Assembly (NCBI RefSeq): GCF_938041645.1
Contig: NZ_CALIST010000026.1
Location: forward strand, 1-40,786
DNA: 40,786 bases
Direction of reading: 5' to 3'
Source: an uncultured Campylobacter sp.
GTDB taxonomy: Bacteria > Campylobacterota > Campylobacteria > Campylobacterales > Campylobacteraceae
The notes under the pieces are model-generated. The model saw only the letters and a list, made by a program, of their open reading frames with translations, did not search any database and was not told the origin of the DNA. Made by a program: the position numbers and the translations under genes. Shown in pieces: positions 24,989 to 33,697 of the stretch; the first letter of the stretch is position 1; the number at the start of each line of letters is the position of its first letter.

Positions 24989-26226
24989 ATAGCACCCTTC
25001 GGCGAAAAGACGATCGAGAAGTAGTGAGTGCCGTCGCTGTAGTTGTACTCGAAGCGGAATTTATGTAGCTCGCAAATTTTATCAATGATGTAAAGCCCAA
25101 GCCCCATGCCGGTGGCTTTCTCGTCTTTATTTCTGATAAAGGCTTGCTTGTAATGTTCGAATGATTTTGCAAGCGCCGCGCCGCGGTTGGCGACGCTTAC
25201 TTTGTTTTCATCGCAGATGATGCGGACTTTTTTATCGCTGGAGTATTTTAGGGCATTGTCGATTAAATTTTTAATCGCCAGCGCAAATAGCCCGAAATCC
25301 ACGTTTATCACCGCATCGCACTCGATATCTGTGCTAATGAGCTCGTCCCAATTATCGAGCATCGACATATCTTTTACTTGCTCTAAAATGAGGCTGAAAT
25401 GATAATCCTGATAGTTGAGCGAGTAGCTTTTTGAGAGCAGTTGCTCGATTTTGGCAAACTCGTTGATTAAAATTTCAAGACGTTCGAAGACATTGACGAG
25501 CCGCTCTTTTTGTGTTTCGTTATCTAGCATTTCGGTGATGAGCCTGCCCTTGCCGATCGGGGTTTTCAGCTCATGCATGATGGTGCGCAAAAACAGCTGG
25601 CGCGAGCGGATCAGCTCTTGAATTTTGGCAATCGCGTTGTTAAATTCCTGCGCGACCTGCCCGATCTCGTCTTCGCTATGCGTGGCAGCTAAATTTACGT
25701 CCAAATTGCCTTGGGCGAATTTTTTGATATTTTTGCTTAGTTTTTTTAGCGGCGTAAAACTTCGCACTATCGATAGATAAAGTGAGATCAAAACCGCCAT
25801 CGTAAGCAAAAACCCGACCCAAAGCGGATCGTTTAAATTCTTCGTGCCAAGGCTTTCGAAAACAACGACGAAAGAGTTGTTTTTTATATTTAAAAACAGC
25901 GAATTATTATACTCGACCGAGCTAAACTCGCCAATAGAGGTGTCTTGAACAAAAAAAATTTTACCACTCGTGATGATGTTTTGGATGATATTTTTGTCTT
26001 TTACAAGCTCCAAGCCGTAGCTGGAGAAGTAGCGCTCAATATCGCTGGGAGGGGCATTGCGCTTGTATAGCTCAAGTAGATTATTGACCGCGTTTATTTG
26101 ATTAGCCTGCATGCTGCCTAGAGCTCTATTCATCTGCATCCGTGCGAACGTGATGAAAAGCACGCAGACTAAGATGATCGCGATTACAAAAAAAACCGAA
26201 ATTTTGGTGATTAAGGAGTGCTTCAT
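24985..26226 (-). CDS. racS: Sensor histidine kinase RacS
   Basis: Membrane kinase of the RacRS two-component system, which in C. jejuni supports growth at 42 C and colonisation. The 413-residue protein has a first transmembrane helix (about 9-28), a periplasmic sensor (about 29-133), a second helix (about 135-153), a HAMP linker, phosphoacceptor His218 in TIMHELKTP, an N box (KNLIDNALKYS) and a G box (TGMGLGLYI). The ATP-binding domain looks short, as is common in epsilonproteobacterial kinases. It overlaps racR and recR by four bases each, indicating one operon. The RacS name rests on synteny with dnaJ, racR and recR. Confidence 0.88.
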   Translation of the reverse strand: MKHSLITKISVFFVIAIILVCVLFITFARMQMNRALGSMQANQINAVNNLLELYKRNAPPSDIERYFSSYGLELVKDKNIIQNIITSGKIFFVQDTSIGEFSSVEYNNSLFLNIKNNSFVVVFESLGTKNLNDPLWVGFLLTMAVLISLYLSIVRSFTPLKKLSKNIKKFAQGNLDVNLAATHSEDEIGQVAQEFNNAIAKIQELIRSRQLFLRTIMHELKTPIGKGRLITEMLDNETQKERLVNVFERLEILINEFAKIEQLLSKSYSLNYQDYHFSLILEQVKDMSMLDNWDELISTDIECDAVINVDFGLFALAIKNLIDNALKYSSDKKVRIICDENKVSVANRGAALAKSFEHYKQAFIRNKDEKATGMGLGLYIIDKICELHKFRFEYNYSDGTHYFSIVFSPKGAI

Positions 26227-26894
26227 CCGATGAGCTTGTAGCCGATACCGCGAACCGAAAAGATATGCTTAGGCGCTTTGGAGCTATCGCCGATTTTGGT
26301 GCGTAGGCGCCCGATGATGACATCTAAGCTCTTTGAATCCTTATCTTTTAGGCTCTTGCAATGGTATACGAGCTGCTCGCGGGATACCGAAAAGCTATGC
26401 TGCTTGATGAGGTATTCTAAAATTTCATACTCTGCAGGCGTTAGCACGAGCGACTCTTCGCCGAAGTAAATTTCATGGCGCTTATCATCGATGCGAAATA
26501 CGCTATCTGTGGTGGTTTCTTCCTTTTCGCTAGCTTTTTTATAGCGGCGGATGAGGCTCATGATGCGTGCGTGCATCTCTTTTGGATCATAAGGCTTGGG
26601 TAGATAATCGTCCGCGCCGATCTGAAGGCCTACGACGCGATCGCTTACGTCGCTTCTAGCCGAGCTGATGATGATCGGAATGTCGTATTTCTCGCGGATC
26701 TCTTTGCAGACCTCAAGTCCGTCCATCCCAGGAAGCGTAAGATCCAAAATCAACAGATCGTAGTTTTTGATCCCCGCGCTAATGCCCAGATACGGATCTT
26801 CGAAGTTTGTAACTTGGATGTTAAATTTAGCCAGATATTCGGTTAGAAGCTGTGCGAACTCGCTGTCGTCTTCTATCATCAATACATTTATCAT
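26223..26894 (-). CDS. racR: Response regulator RacR (OmpR family)
   Basis: DNA-binding partner of RacS. The receiver domain has the acidic pocket Glu8-Asp9-Asp10, phosphoacceptor Asp51 (ILDLTLPG), Ser/Thr in SSARS, and Lys in PKPYDP. The C-terminal winged helix (about 130-223) ends with the usual SVRGIGYKLIG. Length is 223 residues. ATG at 26894 follows AAAGGA. It is the first gene of racR-racS-recR and divergent from dnaJ, with a perfect palindrome in the shared spacer that could be its operator. Confidence 0.92.
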   Translation of the reverse strand: MINVLMIEDDSEFAQLLTEYLAKFNIQVTNFEDPYLGISAGIKNYDLLILDLTLPGMDGLEVCKEIREKYDIPIIISSARSDVSDRVVGLQIGADDYLPKPYDPKEMHARIMSLIRRYKKASEKEETTTDSVFRIDDKRHEIYFGEESLVLTPAEYEILEYLIKQHSFSVSREQLVYHCKSLKDKDSKSLDVIIGRLRTKIGDSSKAPKHIFSVRGIGYKLIG

Positions 26895-26936
26895 TTTTTA
26901 TCCTTTGCATCGTTGATTTGAAATTTTAAATATTGC

Positions 26937-26942
26937 ATTATA
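26937..26942 (-). promoter_or_regulatory. Candidate -10 box for racR-racS-recR
   Basis: TATAAT on the minus strand, preceded by TATG, 43 bases before the racR start. Confidence 0.5.
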
Positions 26943-26952
26943 CATAAAAATA

Positions 26953-26965
26953 GTTAAGTCTTAAC
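26953..26965. promoter_or_regulatory. Palindrome in the racR-dnaJ spacer, possible operator
   Basis: gttaagtcttaac is a perfect 6+1+6 palindrome. It lies 10 bases upstream of the racR -10 box and about 60 bases upstream of the dnaJ start, where a divergent operator would sit. Candidate binders are RacR or a heat-shock repressor; this is inference. Confidence 0.4.
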
Positions 26966-27023
26966 TTGCGTTTTATTAAATTTAGATAAAATTGCTCCTT
27001 TTGTATAGTTCAAGGAGAATTTC

Positions 27024-28115
27024 GTGGAAGAAGATTATTATGAAATTTTAGGCGTGGCGCGCGATGCCGACGCCGAGACGATAAAAAAGGCGTTTCGAAA
27101 GCTCGCTTTGGAATTCCACCCCGACCGTAACCAAGGCGACAAGGAATCGGAGGAGAAATTTAAAAAGATCAACGAAGCGTATCAAATTTTAAGCGACGAT
27201 CAAAAGCGCAGGATGTATGATCGCTACGGCAAAGAGGGCATCAGCGGCGCATATAGCGGCGCGGGCGGCGGAGGATTTGATTTCAGCTCGATTTTCGGCG
27301 ATTTTTTCGAACAAGCATTTGGCGGAGGCGGTCGCTCACGCCCTAGCGATCCATACGGCATAGATACCGAACTGGCCGTAACGCTGGAGTTTAAAGAGGC
27401 TTTAGAGGGCGTTCACAAGGAGATAAAATACAAGATCAAAAAGCCGTGCTCGACCTGCGACGCCACCGGCTCGAAGGACAAAAAGAAGCATACCTGCTCC
27501 GCTTGCGGCGGCACGGGGCGCGTCGCGGTCAGGCGCGGATATATGAGCTTTATCCAAAGCTGCTCCGAATGCGGCGGTACGGGCGAGATCGTAAAAGACA
27601 GGTGCAAGGATTGCGGCGGCAAAGGCTTTACCGAGGAGGATGTGAGCCTTAAATTTGACATTCCCGCAGGTATCGACGACGGACAGCGCGTGCGCCTAAG
27701 CGGCAAGGGCAACGTTTCTAAAACCGGCGAGATCGGGGATCTGTACGTGATAGTGCGCGTTAAGGAGGATAGCCACTTCCTGCGCGACGGAGACGACCTG
27801 TATATCGAGGTGCCGGTGTTTTTCACGCAGGCGATCTTGGGCGAGAGCATCGAGGTGCCGACGCCGCGCGGCAAGGCGGAGCTGAAACTCAAAGTAGGCA
27901 CCAAGGACAAGCAGCGCTTCACGATCTACGGCGAGGGCGCGCCGAATATCCGCACCAAGAAAAACGGCGATCTGATCGTGCAGGTAAACGTCCAAACCCC
28001 TAAAAAATTGAACGAGAAGCAAGAGGCGCTTCTGCGCGAGCTTCAAGAAAGCTTCGGCAGCAAGGGCGGAGACGACGAGGGGATACTCGATAAAATCAAG
28101 AATTTTTTCAAGTAA
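27024..28115 (+). CDS. dnaJ: Chaperone DnaJ
   Basis: Hsp40 co-chaperone that stimulates DnaK. The J domain has HPD at 32-34. It is followed by a Gly/Phe-rich region (about 75-105) and the zinc domain with four CxxCxGxG modules (CSTCDATG, CSACGGTG, CSECGGTG, CKDCGGKG), then the C-terminal substrate-binding domains. The 363-residue length fits. The start codon is GTG, with AAGGAG seven bases upstream. It is divergent from racR as in C. jejuni (Cj1260c/Cj1261). TAGATAAAAT near 26983-26992 or TATAGT near 27004-27009 may be the -10. Confidence 0.97.
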   Translation: MEEDYYEILGVARDADAETIKKAFRKLALEFHPDRNQGDKESEEKFKKINEAYQILSDDQKRRMYDRYGKEGISGAYSGAGGGGFDFSSIFGDFFEQAFGGGGRSRPSDPYGIDTELAVTLEFKEALEGVHKEIKYKIKKPCSTCDATGSKDKKKHTCSACGGTGRVAVRRGYMSFIQSCSECGGTGEIVKDRCKDCGGKGFTEEDVSLKFDIPAGIDDGQRVRLSGKGNVSKTGEIGDLYVIVRVKEDSHFLRDGDDLYIEVPVFFTQAILGESIEVPTPRGKAELKLKVGTKDKQRFTIYGEGAPNIRTKKNGDLIVQVNVQTPKKLNEKQEALLRELQESFGSKGGDDEGILDKIKNFFK

Positions 28116-28460
28116 GCTGCCTTGATCTGCCTTGATCTGTTTTGAGCGGTGATTGTTTAAGCTTTAGTTTAGCGGGCTTCGGAATTTTAAATTTAGCCAC
28201 GCCTGCCGCTTGACGGTTTTCTGCTGCTTGTTTGGTCGCTCGCCATCGTTCGGTGAGACGTTTATCGTTTAGTGGTCGTTTGCTAAGCGCCCTCTGTCTG
28301 ATCGTCACAAACACTGCGCGGCGGCTTTATAAGGTTAATGCTTGCGAGTAGAATTTTATCTGTGTCCGTAGCGCTCTTTTAGCCCGCTGCGCCGCAAAAC
28401 GATAACAGGGTCGCAGCTTACGCGCCGTAAAAATTACTACAAATTTTAAAAAGGACGAAG
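28116..28460. other. Gap after dnaJ
   Basis: 345 bases with no supported gene. It opens with a short direct repeat (tgccttgatc twice, about 28119-28138). A 68-codon minus-strand frame here looks like chance. Confidence 0.4.
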
Positions 28461-28901
28461 ATGGATCGCAAAAATGAGCCTGCAAATTTCGAATCCGCGG
28501 ATGATGAGATGTTTGCGTTTTTATCGAGCTTGGGCGATCGCTGGCAAGTAAGCGAGGGCGGAGCGCGCTTTATAGAGGAAAATTTCACCTTCGTCGGCTC
28601 CAAGCCTGTCTTGCGGGGATTGAAAGATTACGCGACCGCGGACTGCCCCAGCTTTGCTGGTGCCAGAAGCTTCATAGGCGCAAATCCCGCGGTAAAAGCG
28701 AGGATTTTGAGCGGCGAAATCCACTATTTGGGTGATAGTCTAACGAGCGCCGAGGTTAAATTTGCGCCCGAATACTTTCACGATTTTTTAAAATTTATAA
28801 TGGAGCAGGTCCCCGAACACCACTATTTTTTCAGCCCTACCGCGCGCTGGCTCCTGCTGGTTGCGATGGAGAAATACGTGGAATTTGCGGCTTTAGATTA
28901 G
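28461..28901 (+). CDS. Hypothetical 146-residue soluble protein
   Basis: I do not recognise this protein. It begins with an acidic stretch (MDRKNEPANFESADDEMF), has no signal or membrane segment, and ends with a hydrophobic/aromatic helix-like region containing EHHYFFSPTARWLLLVAMEKY. Gene-like properties are a good AAGGA site, codon use like its neighbours, and an internal region (DCPSFAGARSFIG, EIHYLGDSL) that looks structured rather than random. No operon partner. The chance that it is a real gene is high; function unknown. Confidence 0.6.
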   Translation: MDRKNEPANFESADDEMFAFLSSLGDRWQVSEGGARFIEENFTFVGSKPVLRGLKDYATADCPSFAGARSFIGANPAVKARILSGEIHYLGDSLTSAEVKFAPEYFHDFLKFIMEQVPEHHYFFSPTARWLLLVAMEKYVEFAALD

Positions 28902-29074
28902 CGTTTGGATCCGCGAAAATTTGCGAAATTTCGCCGCCTGTGCCGCGCGAGTTCGGGGCGGGCTGCGGTCTGCTACGGCGGGGCGAAAGAGGAGTGGAAG
29001 ATCGCTTGAAATTTATCGACCGCAATGATCGTGCCGCAGTGACGTGAAATTTAAGCGGGCGCCCCGTTCGCGAA

Positions 29075-30418
29075 CTAACCCCTACCTAGCTTGATACGTG
29101 CCCTAAAATCGGGCATGATCTGCGCGATCAGCGCGTAAAAATCCGCTCCGTGATTTGCGTGGATGAGGTGCGCGAGCTCGTGCAGCACGACGTATTCGAC
29201 GAAGCGCAGATCCCGCTCTATCAGGCTTAGCGAGAAGTTGAGATAGCCCTTTGCATGGTTGCAGCTGCCCCAGCGCGTCTGCATTTTGCGCACCCGTACC
29301 CGCGCGATCTTGCGGCCTATCCGCGGGGAAAATTTCGCGATATAGCGCAGATAAAGCTCAAGCGCAAAGGCCTTTTTAAACGCCGCAAACTCGCCCTCGC
29401 TCTCGCAAAAGATCGCGTCTCGTGACATAAAAATTTTATCTTTAAATTTAGAGCTTTGGATAAAATTTTTGATCGTAAAATCGGGCTCGTCGCACTCCTC
29501 CGCTTGCGCGCTTTGCGCTACATTTTGCGGCGCGTTTTCGCTCGCAGATTTTGAAATTTTTTCGCTCATGAGCGGAATTTCCTCACTCGCGGTAGAGCTA
29601 AAATTTGAAATTTCTCCGCTCTCGGCGGGTTTAAATTTTAAAATTCCGTCCCTTGCGGTGGGATCAAATTTTAAAATTTCGTCACTTGAGGTGGAGTTAA
29701 ATTTACCTGCATCGCTGCTTTGCGGAGCGCACCCGTCCGAGTGAAATTTTAAAATTTCGCCGCGGGATTGTTTGAAAACATTTTGCGCCGCTGTATCTAT
29801 AAATCCGCCGCTTTGTCGCACTTTGCTCTGTTGCGCTAGCCCTTGCGCTGCATCGTCCGGTAGGTTAAATTTCAAATCCTCGCCCGCCGCACTACTTTGC
29901 GAAGTGTGTTCGCCCGAGTGAAATTTTAAAATTTCACTTCCCGCGCCGCTACCCGCACCGTCATTCATGCCGCCCATGGAATTGTTTGCGCTGCCGCTCA
30001 CATCGCCGCTACCGCCTATGCCTGCGCCGCTTTGTAAATGAGCTGAATTTACGCTGCCGCGCGCACTGCTTACGCTGCCGCCTACGCAGTCCTGCGCGTC
30101 GCCATTGTCTAAATTTTTATTCGCGCCGCAGTTTGTACCGAGCTCAGCCTCGCGGCTAAATTTCAGCTTGTAAATTTTGCCTAAAATTCTAACCTGATCG
30201 CTCGCTAAAAGTTTGCTTTGCAGTCGCGCCAGCGTTTGGCGGATCCAGCTTTCGTGCTTTAGGATGAAGCTTTCTGCCTGCGCCGCGGTGTAGGAGCGCG
30301 GCACGCTCACGCTGATTTCGCAGTCCTTGCTAATGCGGATGCGTGCGTATTTCATCCGCTTAAAACGCAGACTGATCGGCAAACCTAGCAAATTTAGACT
30401 AACTTTTTGCTCTGCCAT
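29075..30418 (-). CDS. YgjP-like metallopeptidase domain protein with a ~220-residue repeat insertion
   Basis: The ends form a normal YgjP-like (DUF45/M48-related) protein of about 230 residues: an N-terminal strand domain (1-90) and a C-terminal zinc domain with HELAH (413-417), third ligand His423 (ANHGADF) and the family block TRWGSCNHAKGYLNFS. Between them, about residues 92-310 are low complexity. The first half is Gly/Ser/Asn/Ala-rich. The second contains repeated EILKFHS, EILKFDP and GILKFKP units, which are the in-frame reading of the AT palindrome. The function of the family is poorly known. It overlaps the MATE gene by 25 bases. The insertion is not seen in usual family members. Confidence 0.8.
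   Translation of the reverse strand: MAEQKVSLNLLGLPISLRFKRMKYARIRISKDCEISVSVPRSYTAAQAESFILKHESWIRQTLARLQSKLLASDQVRILGKIYKLKFSREAELGTNCGANKNLDNGDAQDCVGGSVSSARGSVNSAHLQSGAGIGGSGDVSGSANNSMGGMNDGAGSGAGSEILKFHSGEHTSQSSAAGEDLKFNLPDDAAQGLAQQSKVRQSGGFIDTAAQNVFKQSRGEILKFHSDGCAPQSSDAGKFNSTSSDEILKFDPTARDGILKFKPAESGEISNFSSTASEEIPLMSEKISKSASENAPQNVAQSAQAEECDEPDFTIKNFIQSSKFKDKIFMSRDAIFCESEGEFAAFKKAFALELYLRYIAKFSPRIGRKIARVRVRKMQTRWGSCNHAKGYLNFSLSLIERDLRFVEYVVLHELAHLIHANHGADFYALIAQIMPDFRARIKLGRG
29918..29937. repeat. 20-bp perfect AT palindrome inside a coding insertion
   Basis: gtgaaattttaaaatttcac is its own reverse complement. A near-identical copy is at 29741-29760, with its 16-base core perfect at 29743-29758, and a 14-base core at 29666-29679. 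All lie in the YgjP-like gene's insertion and encode Glu-Ile-Leu-Lys-Phe. Confidence 0.9.
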
Positions 30419-31716
30419 TTTTTACTTATCCATCGCGCCGTATTCGCGCTGCCGCGCAGCCACTCGTCGCAGAAAAACCCGATCCAAACGCCCAAAATTC
30501 CATACCCCAAATGAATACCCAAAAGCCAGCCCACGGGGATCGAGACGCCCCACATAAAGATCACGCCCATCGCAAAGGGAAACCTCGCGTCGCCGCTTGC
30601 GCGCAGGGCGTTTACGAACACGATATTAAGCGTCCGTCCGAACTCAAGCCCCAGCGTGAGATAAAAAAGCGGCCGCATGACTTGCCTGTGCGCCTCGTTT
30701 AGGCTCAACATCTCCATAATCTGCTCGCGCGCTAAAAACACGATCGCGACGAAAAGCGCCGTCGCCCCGAGCCCAAAGCGCAGCGCGGTAAAAGTGTGCC
30801 GGTACGCCTCCTGCGGCTTGGCGGCGCCTACGAGACGGCCTACGATCACTTCGTTTGCCATACTGATCGCGCTTCCGCCGAAGAAGATGAATGATGAAAT
30901 TTGAAAATAGATCGTCTGTACCGTGAGGCTCGCCTCGCCCATGCTCGCGACGAAGGCGAAGGCGACCAGATACTGCACGATCCACAGCATGTTTTCGCCA
31001 GCGCTCGGAAGCCCTACGGATAGAATTTTACGCAGCGTGGCGAATTGGATCTTTAAAAACATCGTGAGGTAAAATTTTATCTTTAGCACCTTCGTGATGA
31101 TGAGGAAGAATAAACATACGCCGATCATACGCCCTGCGATCGTACTCACGCCGATGCCCTCAAGCCCGTAGTACGGCAGTCCGAACGGCCGAAAGAGTAC
31201 GACGTAGTTGCCAGCGAGCGTTACTAAATTCATCACTACAGAGACTGCGATGATGAAATTTGCGTATCCGTAAACGCGCACGATGGCGCTAAGCACGATC
31301 GCGACGGCGTCTATCGCAAAGACGATGCTGATGACCTTAAGATAGATCGCGCTTTCGCTCAAAAGCTCGGCGGGCACCTGCAGCGCGCGGAGTAAAAACG
31401 GTGCGCAGCTAAAGACGAAAACGCCGCTGCAAAGCCCAACGAGCGCGTTGAATGCGATGCTCGTGTGGATCGCGCGCATGGCTAGGACTTTGTTTTTTGC
31501 CCCCAGTGCCTGCGCTACGAGAACCGAGCAGCCTACGGCGAGGAAGCCAAAAACCGTGATGAAGAGCAGAAATATCTCGTTGCCCGCCCCCAGCGCGCCT
31601 ACTAGCGAGACGTCCACGCGCGAGATCATGTAGGTGTTGATAAACGTGGTCACGAGGCGCAAAAACATATCGATGTAGATTGCGAGCGAGAGCCTTAGCA
31701 GCGAGATTTCTTTCAT
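30394..31716 (-). CDS. MATE family efflux transporter
   Basis: Multidrug and toxic compound extrusion type transporter, driven by Na+ or H+ in this family, in the inner membrane. The 440 residues form about twelve hydrophobic segments in two pseudo-repeats. Typical MATE text includes GNEIFLLFITVFGFLAVGCS near the start of repeat one and the corresponding FGGSAISMANEVIVGRLVGA in repeat two. The C-terminus is basic (RWISKKWQSKK). ATG is preceded by AAAGG. It overlaps the YgjP-like gene. Substrate unknown. Confidence 0.9.
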   Translation of the reverse strand: MKEISLLRLSLAIYIDMFLRLVTTFINTYMISRVDVSLVGALGAGNEIFLLFITVFGFLAVGCSVLVAQALGAKNKVLAMRAIHTSIAFNALVGLCSGVFVFSCAPFLLRALQVPAELLSESAIYLKVISIVFAIDAVAIVLSAIVRVYGYANFIIAVSVVMNLVTLAGNYVVLFRPFGLPYYGLEGIGVSTIAGRMIGVCLFFLIITKVLKIKFYLTMFLKIQFATLRKILSVGLPSAGENMLWIVQYLVAFAFVASMGEASLTVQTIYFQISSFIFFGGSAISMANEVIVGRLVGAAKPQEAYRHTFTALRFGLGATALFVAIVFLAREQIMEMLSLNEAHRQVMRPLFYLTLGLEFGRTLNIVFVNALRASGDARFPFAMGVIFMWGVSIPVGWLLGIHLGYGILGVWIGFFCDEWLRGSANTARWISKKWQSKKLV

Positions 31717-32018
31717 ATTTTGCCTTTATTTGGGGGAAATTGTAGCCGAAAATTCTTTTAGGTTTGCTTTTGCGCAAGGGGCGAGCGGAGTTGTTTTCGC
31801 GCGCCGCGCGGCATGCGTAAAATTAGAATTTACGGCGCTCAGTGCGAATATGCGGTGATTTAGCGCGGAGGAGCGAGAGCATACGTAGCTGCATATCTCG
31901 CGCGACGATCTGTAGTAAAGGGGCAAAAAGACGGCGCAGAATTCCACGCGATTTAAAATTTAAAAGTCGCGTGGAATTTTATTAAATTTATGCCGGTTGG
32001 AGCAAATTTCGCTTTCCG
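31717..32018. other. Gap between the MATE and GNAT genes
   Basis: 302 bases; no gene found. It contains a strong hairpin (31940-31978) just after the GNAT stop. Confidence 0.4.
31940..31978. terminator. Long hairpin downstream of the GNAT gene
   Basis: Perfect 12-base arms aattccacgcga (31940-31951) and tcgcgtggaatt (31967-31978) enclose a 15-base AT loop (tttaaaatttaaaag). It lies 40 bases past the GNAT stop, so it could end that minus-strand transcript. The better T-tract (ttttatt) is on the plus side, so it may act in either direction or have another role. Confidence 0.45.
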
Positions 32019-32459
32019 CTAGATCGAATTTCGCTTCCTCATGTGGATCGTGAAGTGCTCCGACGCGTCTTTAAAGCCGCACTTTTGTAGGAATTCTCCG
32101 GCACCCTCAGCCTTGTGCAGAGGGGTCACGACAAAGGTGGTGGTGTGCGCAAAGCGCTTATTAAAGGCATTCACGAGCGCCGTGCCGATACCGCGCCTTT
32201 GATAATCTTTATGAACTATCACGCAGTAAAGATAGCTCGTAGCGAAGTTGTCGCGGTCGCAAAACGCCTCCAGCACTCCCACGGTCTTGCCCTGCATTTT
32301 GGCGATCGCCACGTAATCATAGGTGCGCCACACCCTGTATGTCTCGTGCGGCGGCACGGAGGCTGCGTTTTGTTCCGTATCCCAGCCGATCGAGACCATT
32401 ATCTCATCTAGATCGCTAGGCTTAAAATCGGCGGAATTTTCTAAAATTTCAAACTCCAT
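32019..32459 (-). CDS. GNAT family N-acetyltransferase
   Basis: A 146-residue acetyl-CoA-dependent acetyltransferase. Motif A is clear: VIVHKDYQRRGIGTALV with the Q-R-R-G-I-G pyrophosphate-binding loop. The preceding strand (KTVGVLEAF) and C-terminal motif (EFLQKCGFKD) fit the fold. Substrate unknown. AAGGAG precedes the ATG. A single gene followed by a strong hairpin. Confidence 0.92.
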   Translation of the reverse strand: MEFEILENSADFKPSDLDEIMVSIGWDTEQNAASVPPHETYRVWRTYDYVAIAKMQGKTVGVLEAFCDRDNFATSYLYCVIVHKDYQRRGIGTALVNAFNKRFAHTTTFVVTPLHKAEGAGEFLQKCGFKDASEHFTIHMRKRNSI

Positions 32460-32555
32460 CTTCGCTCCTTAATTGAAATAGCTTTTCAAATCGCAAGTAT
32501 ATCGCCGCAGCTTTAAAACGGCATTAAATATCAATTAGCGGCTCTTTCAGAGAGG

Positions 32556-32575
32556 TTTAAATTTTAAAATTTAAA
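32556..32575. repeat. 20-bp perfect AT palindrome, intergenic
   Basis: tttaaattttaaaatttaaa is self-complementary. It lies between the GNAT and amidohydrolase genes, which are divergent, and shares its 14-base core with eight or more other sites in the window. Confidence 0.9.
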
Positions 32576-32677
32576 GGCGCGGTAGGGCGCGGAGCGCAAA
32601 TTTAAACCCGAATTTAAAATTCTAACCATTTACCGCAATTTGATATAAACTCGGCAAAATTTTCCCAAGGATCCCCG

Positions 32678-33664
32678 ATGCAAACGCTTGACTTTCACGT
32701 CCATCTGCTAAGCAAGGAGGTGCGCTTCGACCGCCCTTACGACAGGCTCGCGCTGCGCCTTTTCGGCAGGCGCTTCGGCATAGACGTATCGCGCGCGATC
32801 AAAGAGCCATATGAAGCCTATGTGGACGCTCTGCTCGGCGGGCTTAGAGCTTCGAAATACGTTAAAAAGGCGGTGCTTTTCGGCGTGGATGCTAAATTTA
32901 GCGACGCGGGCGAGCTAATCCATCGCGATAAGACCGTCTGTGCGGACAACGACAGCGTGTTTGAAATTTATCAAAAAAACCCAGATCTCATCGTGCCGTT
33001 TTTTAGCATCAATCCGAAGCGAGCGGACGCGCTCGATGAGATCGATCGCTGCTTCGAGCTCGGATTTAAGGGGGCGAAATTCTTACAAAACTATTGGGAT
33101 ATGGATACGAGGCTGCCTTGCTACGTGCCGTATTTTGAAAAGCTCGCTAAGCTCGGCTTGCCGCTGGTGATCCACGTCGGTAACGAAAGCTCGGTGCCGA
33201 GCGCGCGCCGCTGCGAAGCGCTGGAGGTGATCTATGCGCCGCTTGAGCTGGGCGTTACGACGGTGTGCGCGCACATGGCGATCAACTATGAGTATTCGCA
33301 TATCTTTCGTGCGCTCTCGCGCCGTCCGCGAAATTTCGGACACGATTATTTCGCGCTTTTGGCGCTTCTGCGCACGCACAAAAACCTCTACGCCGATGTT
33401 TCGGCGCTGATGACGCCGGTGCGCGCTAAAGCCCTGCCGCATCTGGCGAGTCAAACGGACGTACACTCGCGCCTGCTTTACGCTTCGGACTTTCCGGTGC
33501 CATATTCTGCAATATACAACACCTACGATCTGCGCCTGTCGCAGCGTATCGCGCTGCATAAAGAGCCCAACCCTTTCGATCGCAACGCGCGCGGACTACT
33601 TGCGTATTTCGGTGAGGAGAGCGAGTTGTGGAGCAATTACAAAAAAATTCTGCCCTTTGCTTAG
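32678..33664 (+). CDS. Amidohydrolase family metal-dependent hydrolase
   Basis: A 328-residue TIM-barrel hydrolase of the amidohydrolase-2 (COG2159) kind. Metal-binding signatures are His7-Val-His9, the VIHVGNES strand, CAHMA and the terminal YASDFPVPYS with its aspartate. Relatives include decarboxylases and hydrolases of small aromatic or carboxylated substrates; the actual substrate is unknown. ATG follows AAGGA, with TATAAA at 32644-32649 as a possible -10. It stands alone. Confidence 0.85.
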   Translation: MQTLDFHVHLLSKEVRFDRPYDRLALRLFGRRFGIDVSRAIKEPYEAYVDALLGGLRASKYVKKAVLFGVDAKFSDAGELIHRDKTVCADNDSVFEIYQKNPDLIVPFFSINPKRADALDEIDRCFELGFKGAKFLQNYWDMDTRLPCYVPYFEKLAKLGLPLVIHVGNESSVPSARRCEALEVIYAPLELGVTTVCAHMAINYEYSHIFRALSRRPRNFGHDYFALLALLRTHKNLYADVSALMTPVRAKALPHLASQTDVHSRLLYASDFPVPYSAIYNTYDLRLSQRIALHKEPNPFDRNARGLLAYFGEESELWSNYKKILPFA

Positions 33665-33697
33665 ACGATAAAATTCGGTGAAATTTAGGAAGTGGGC

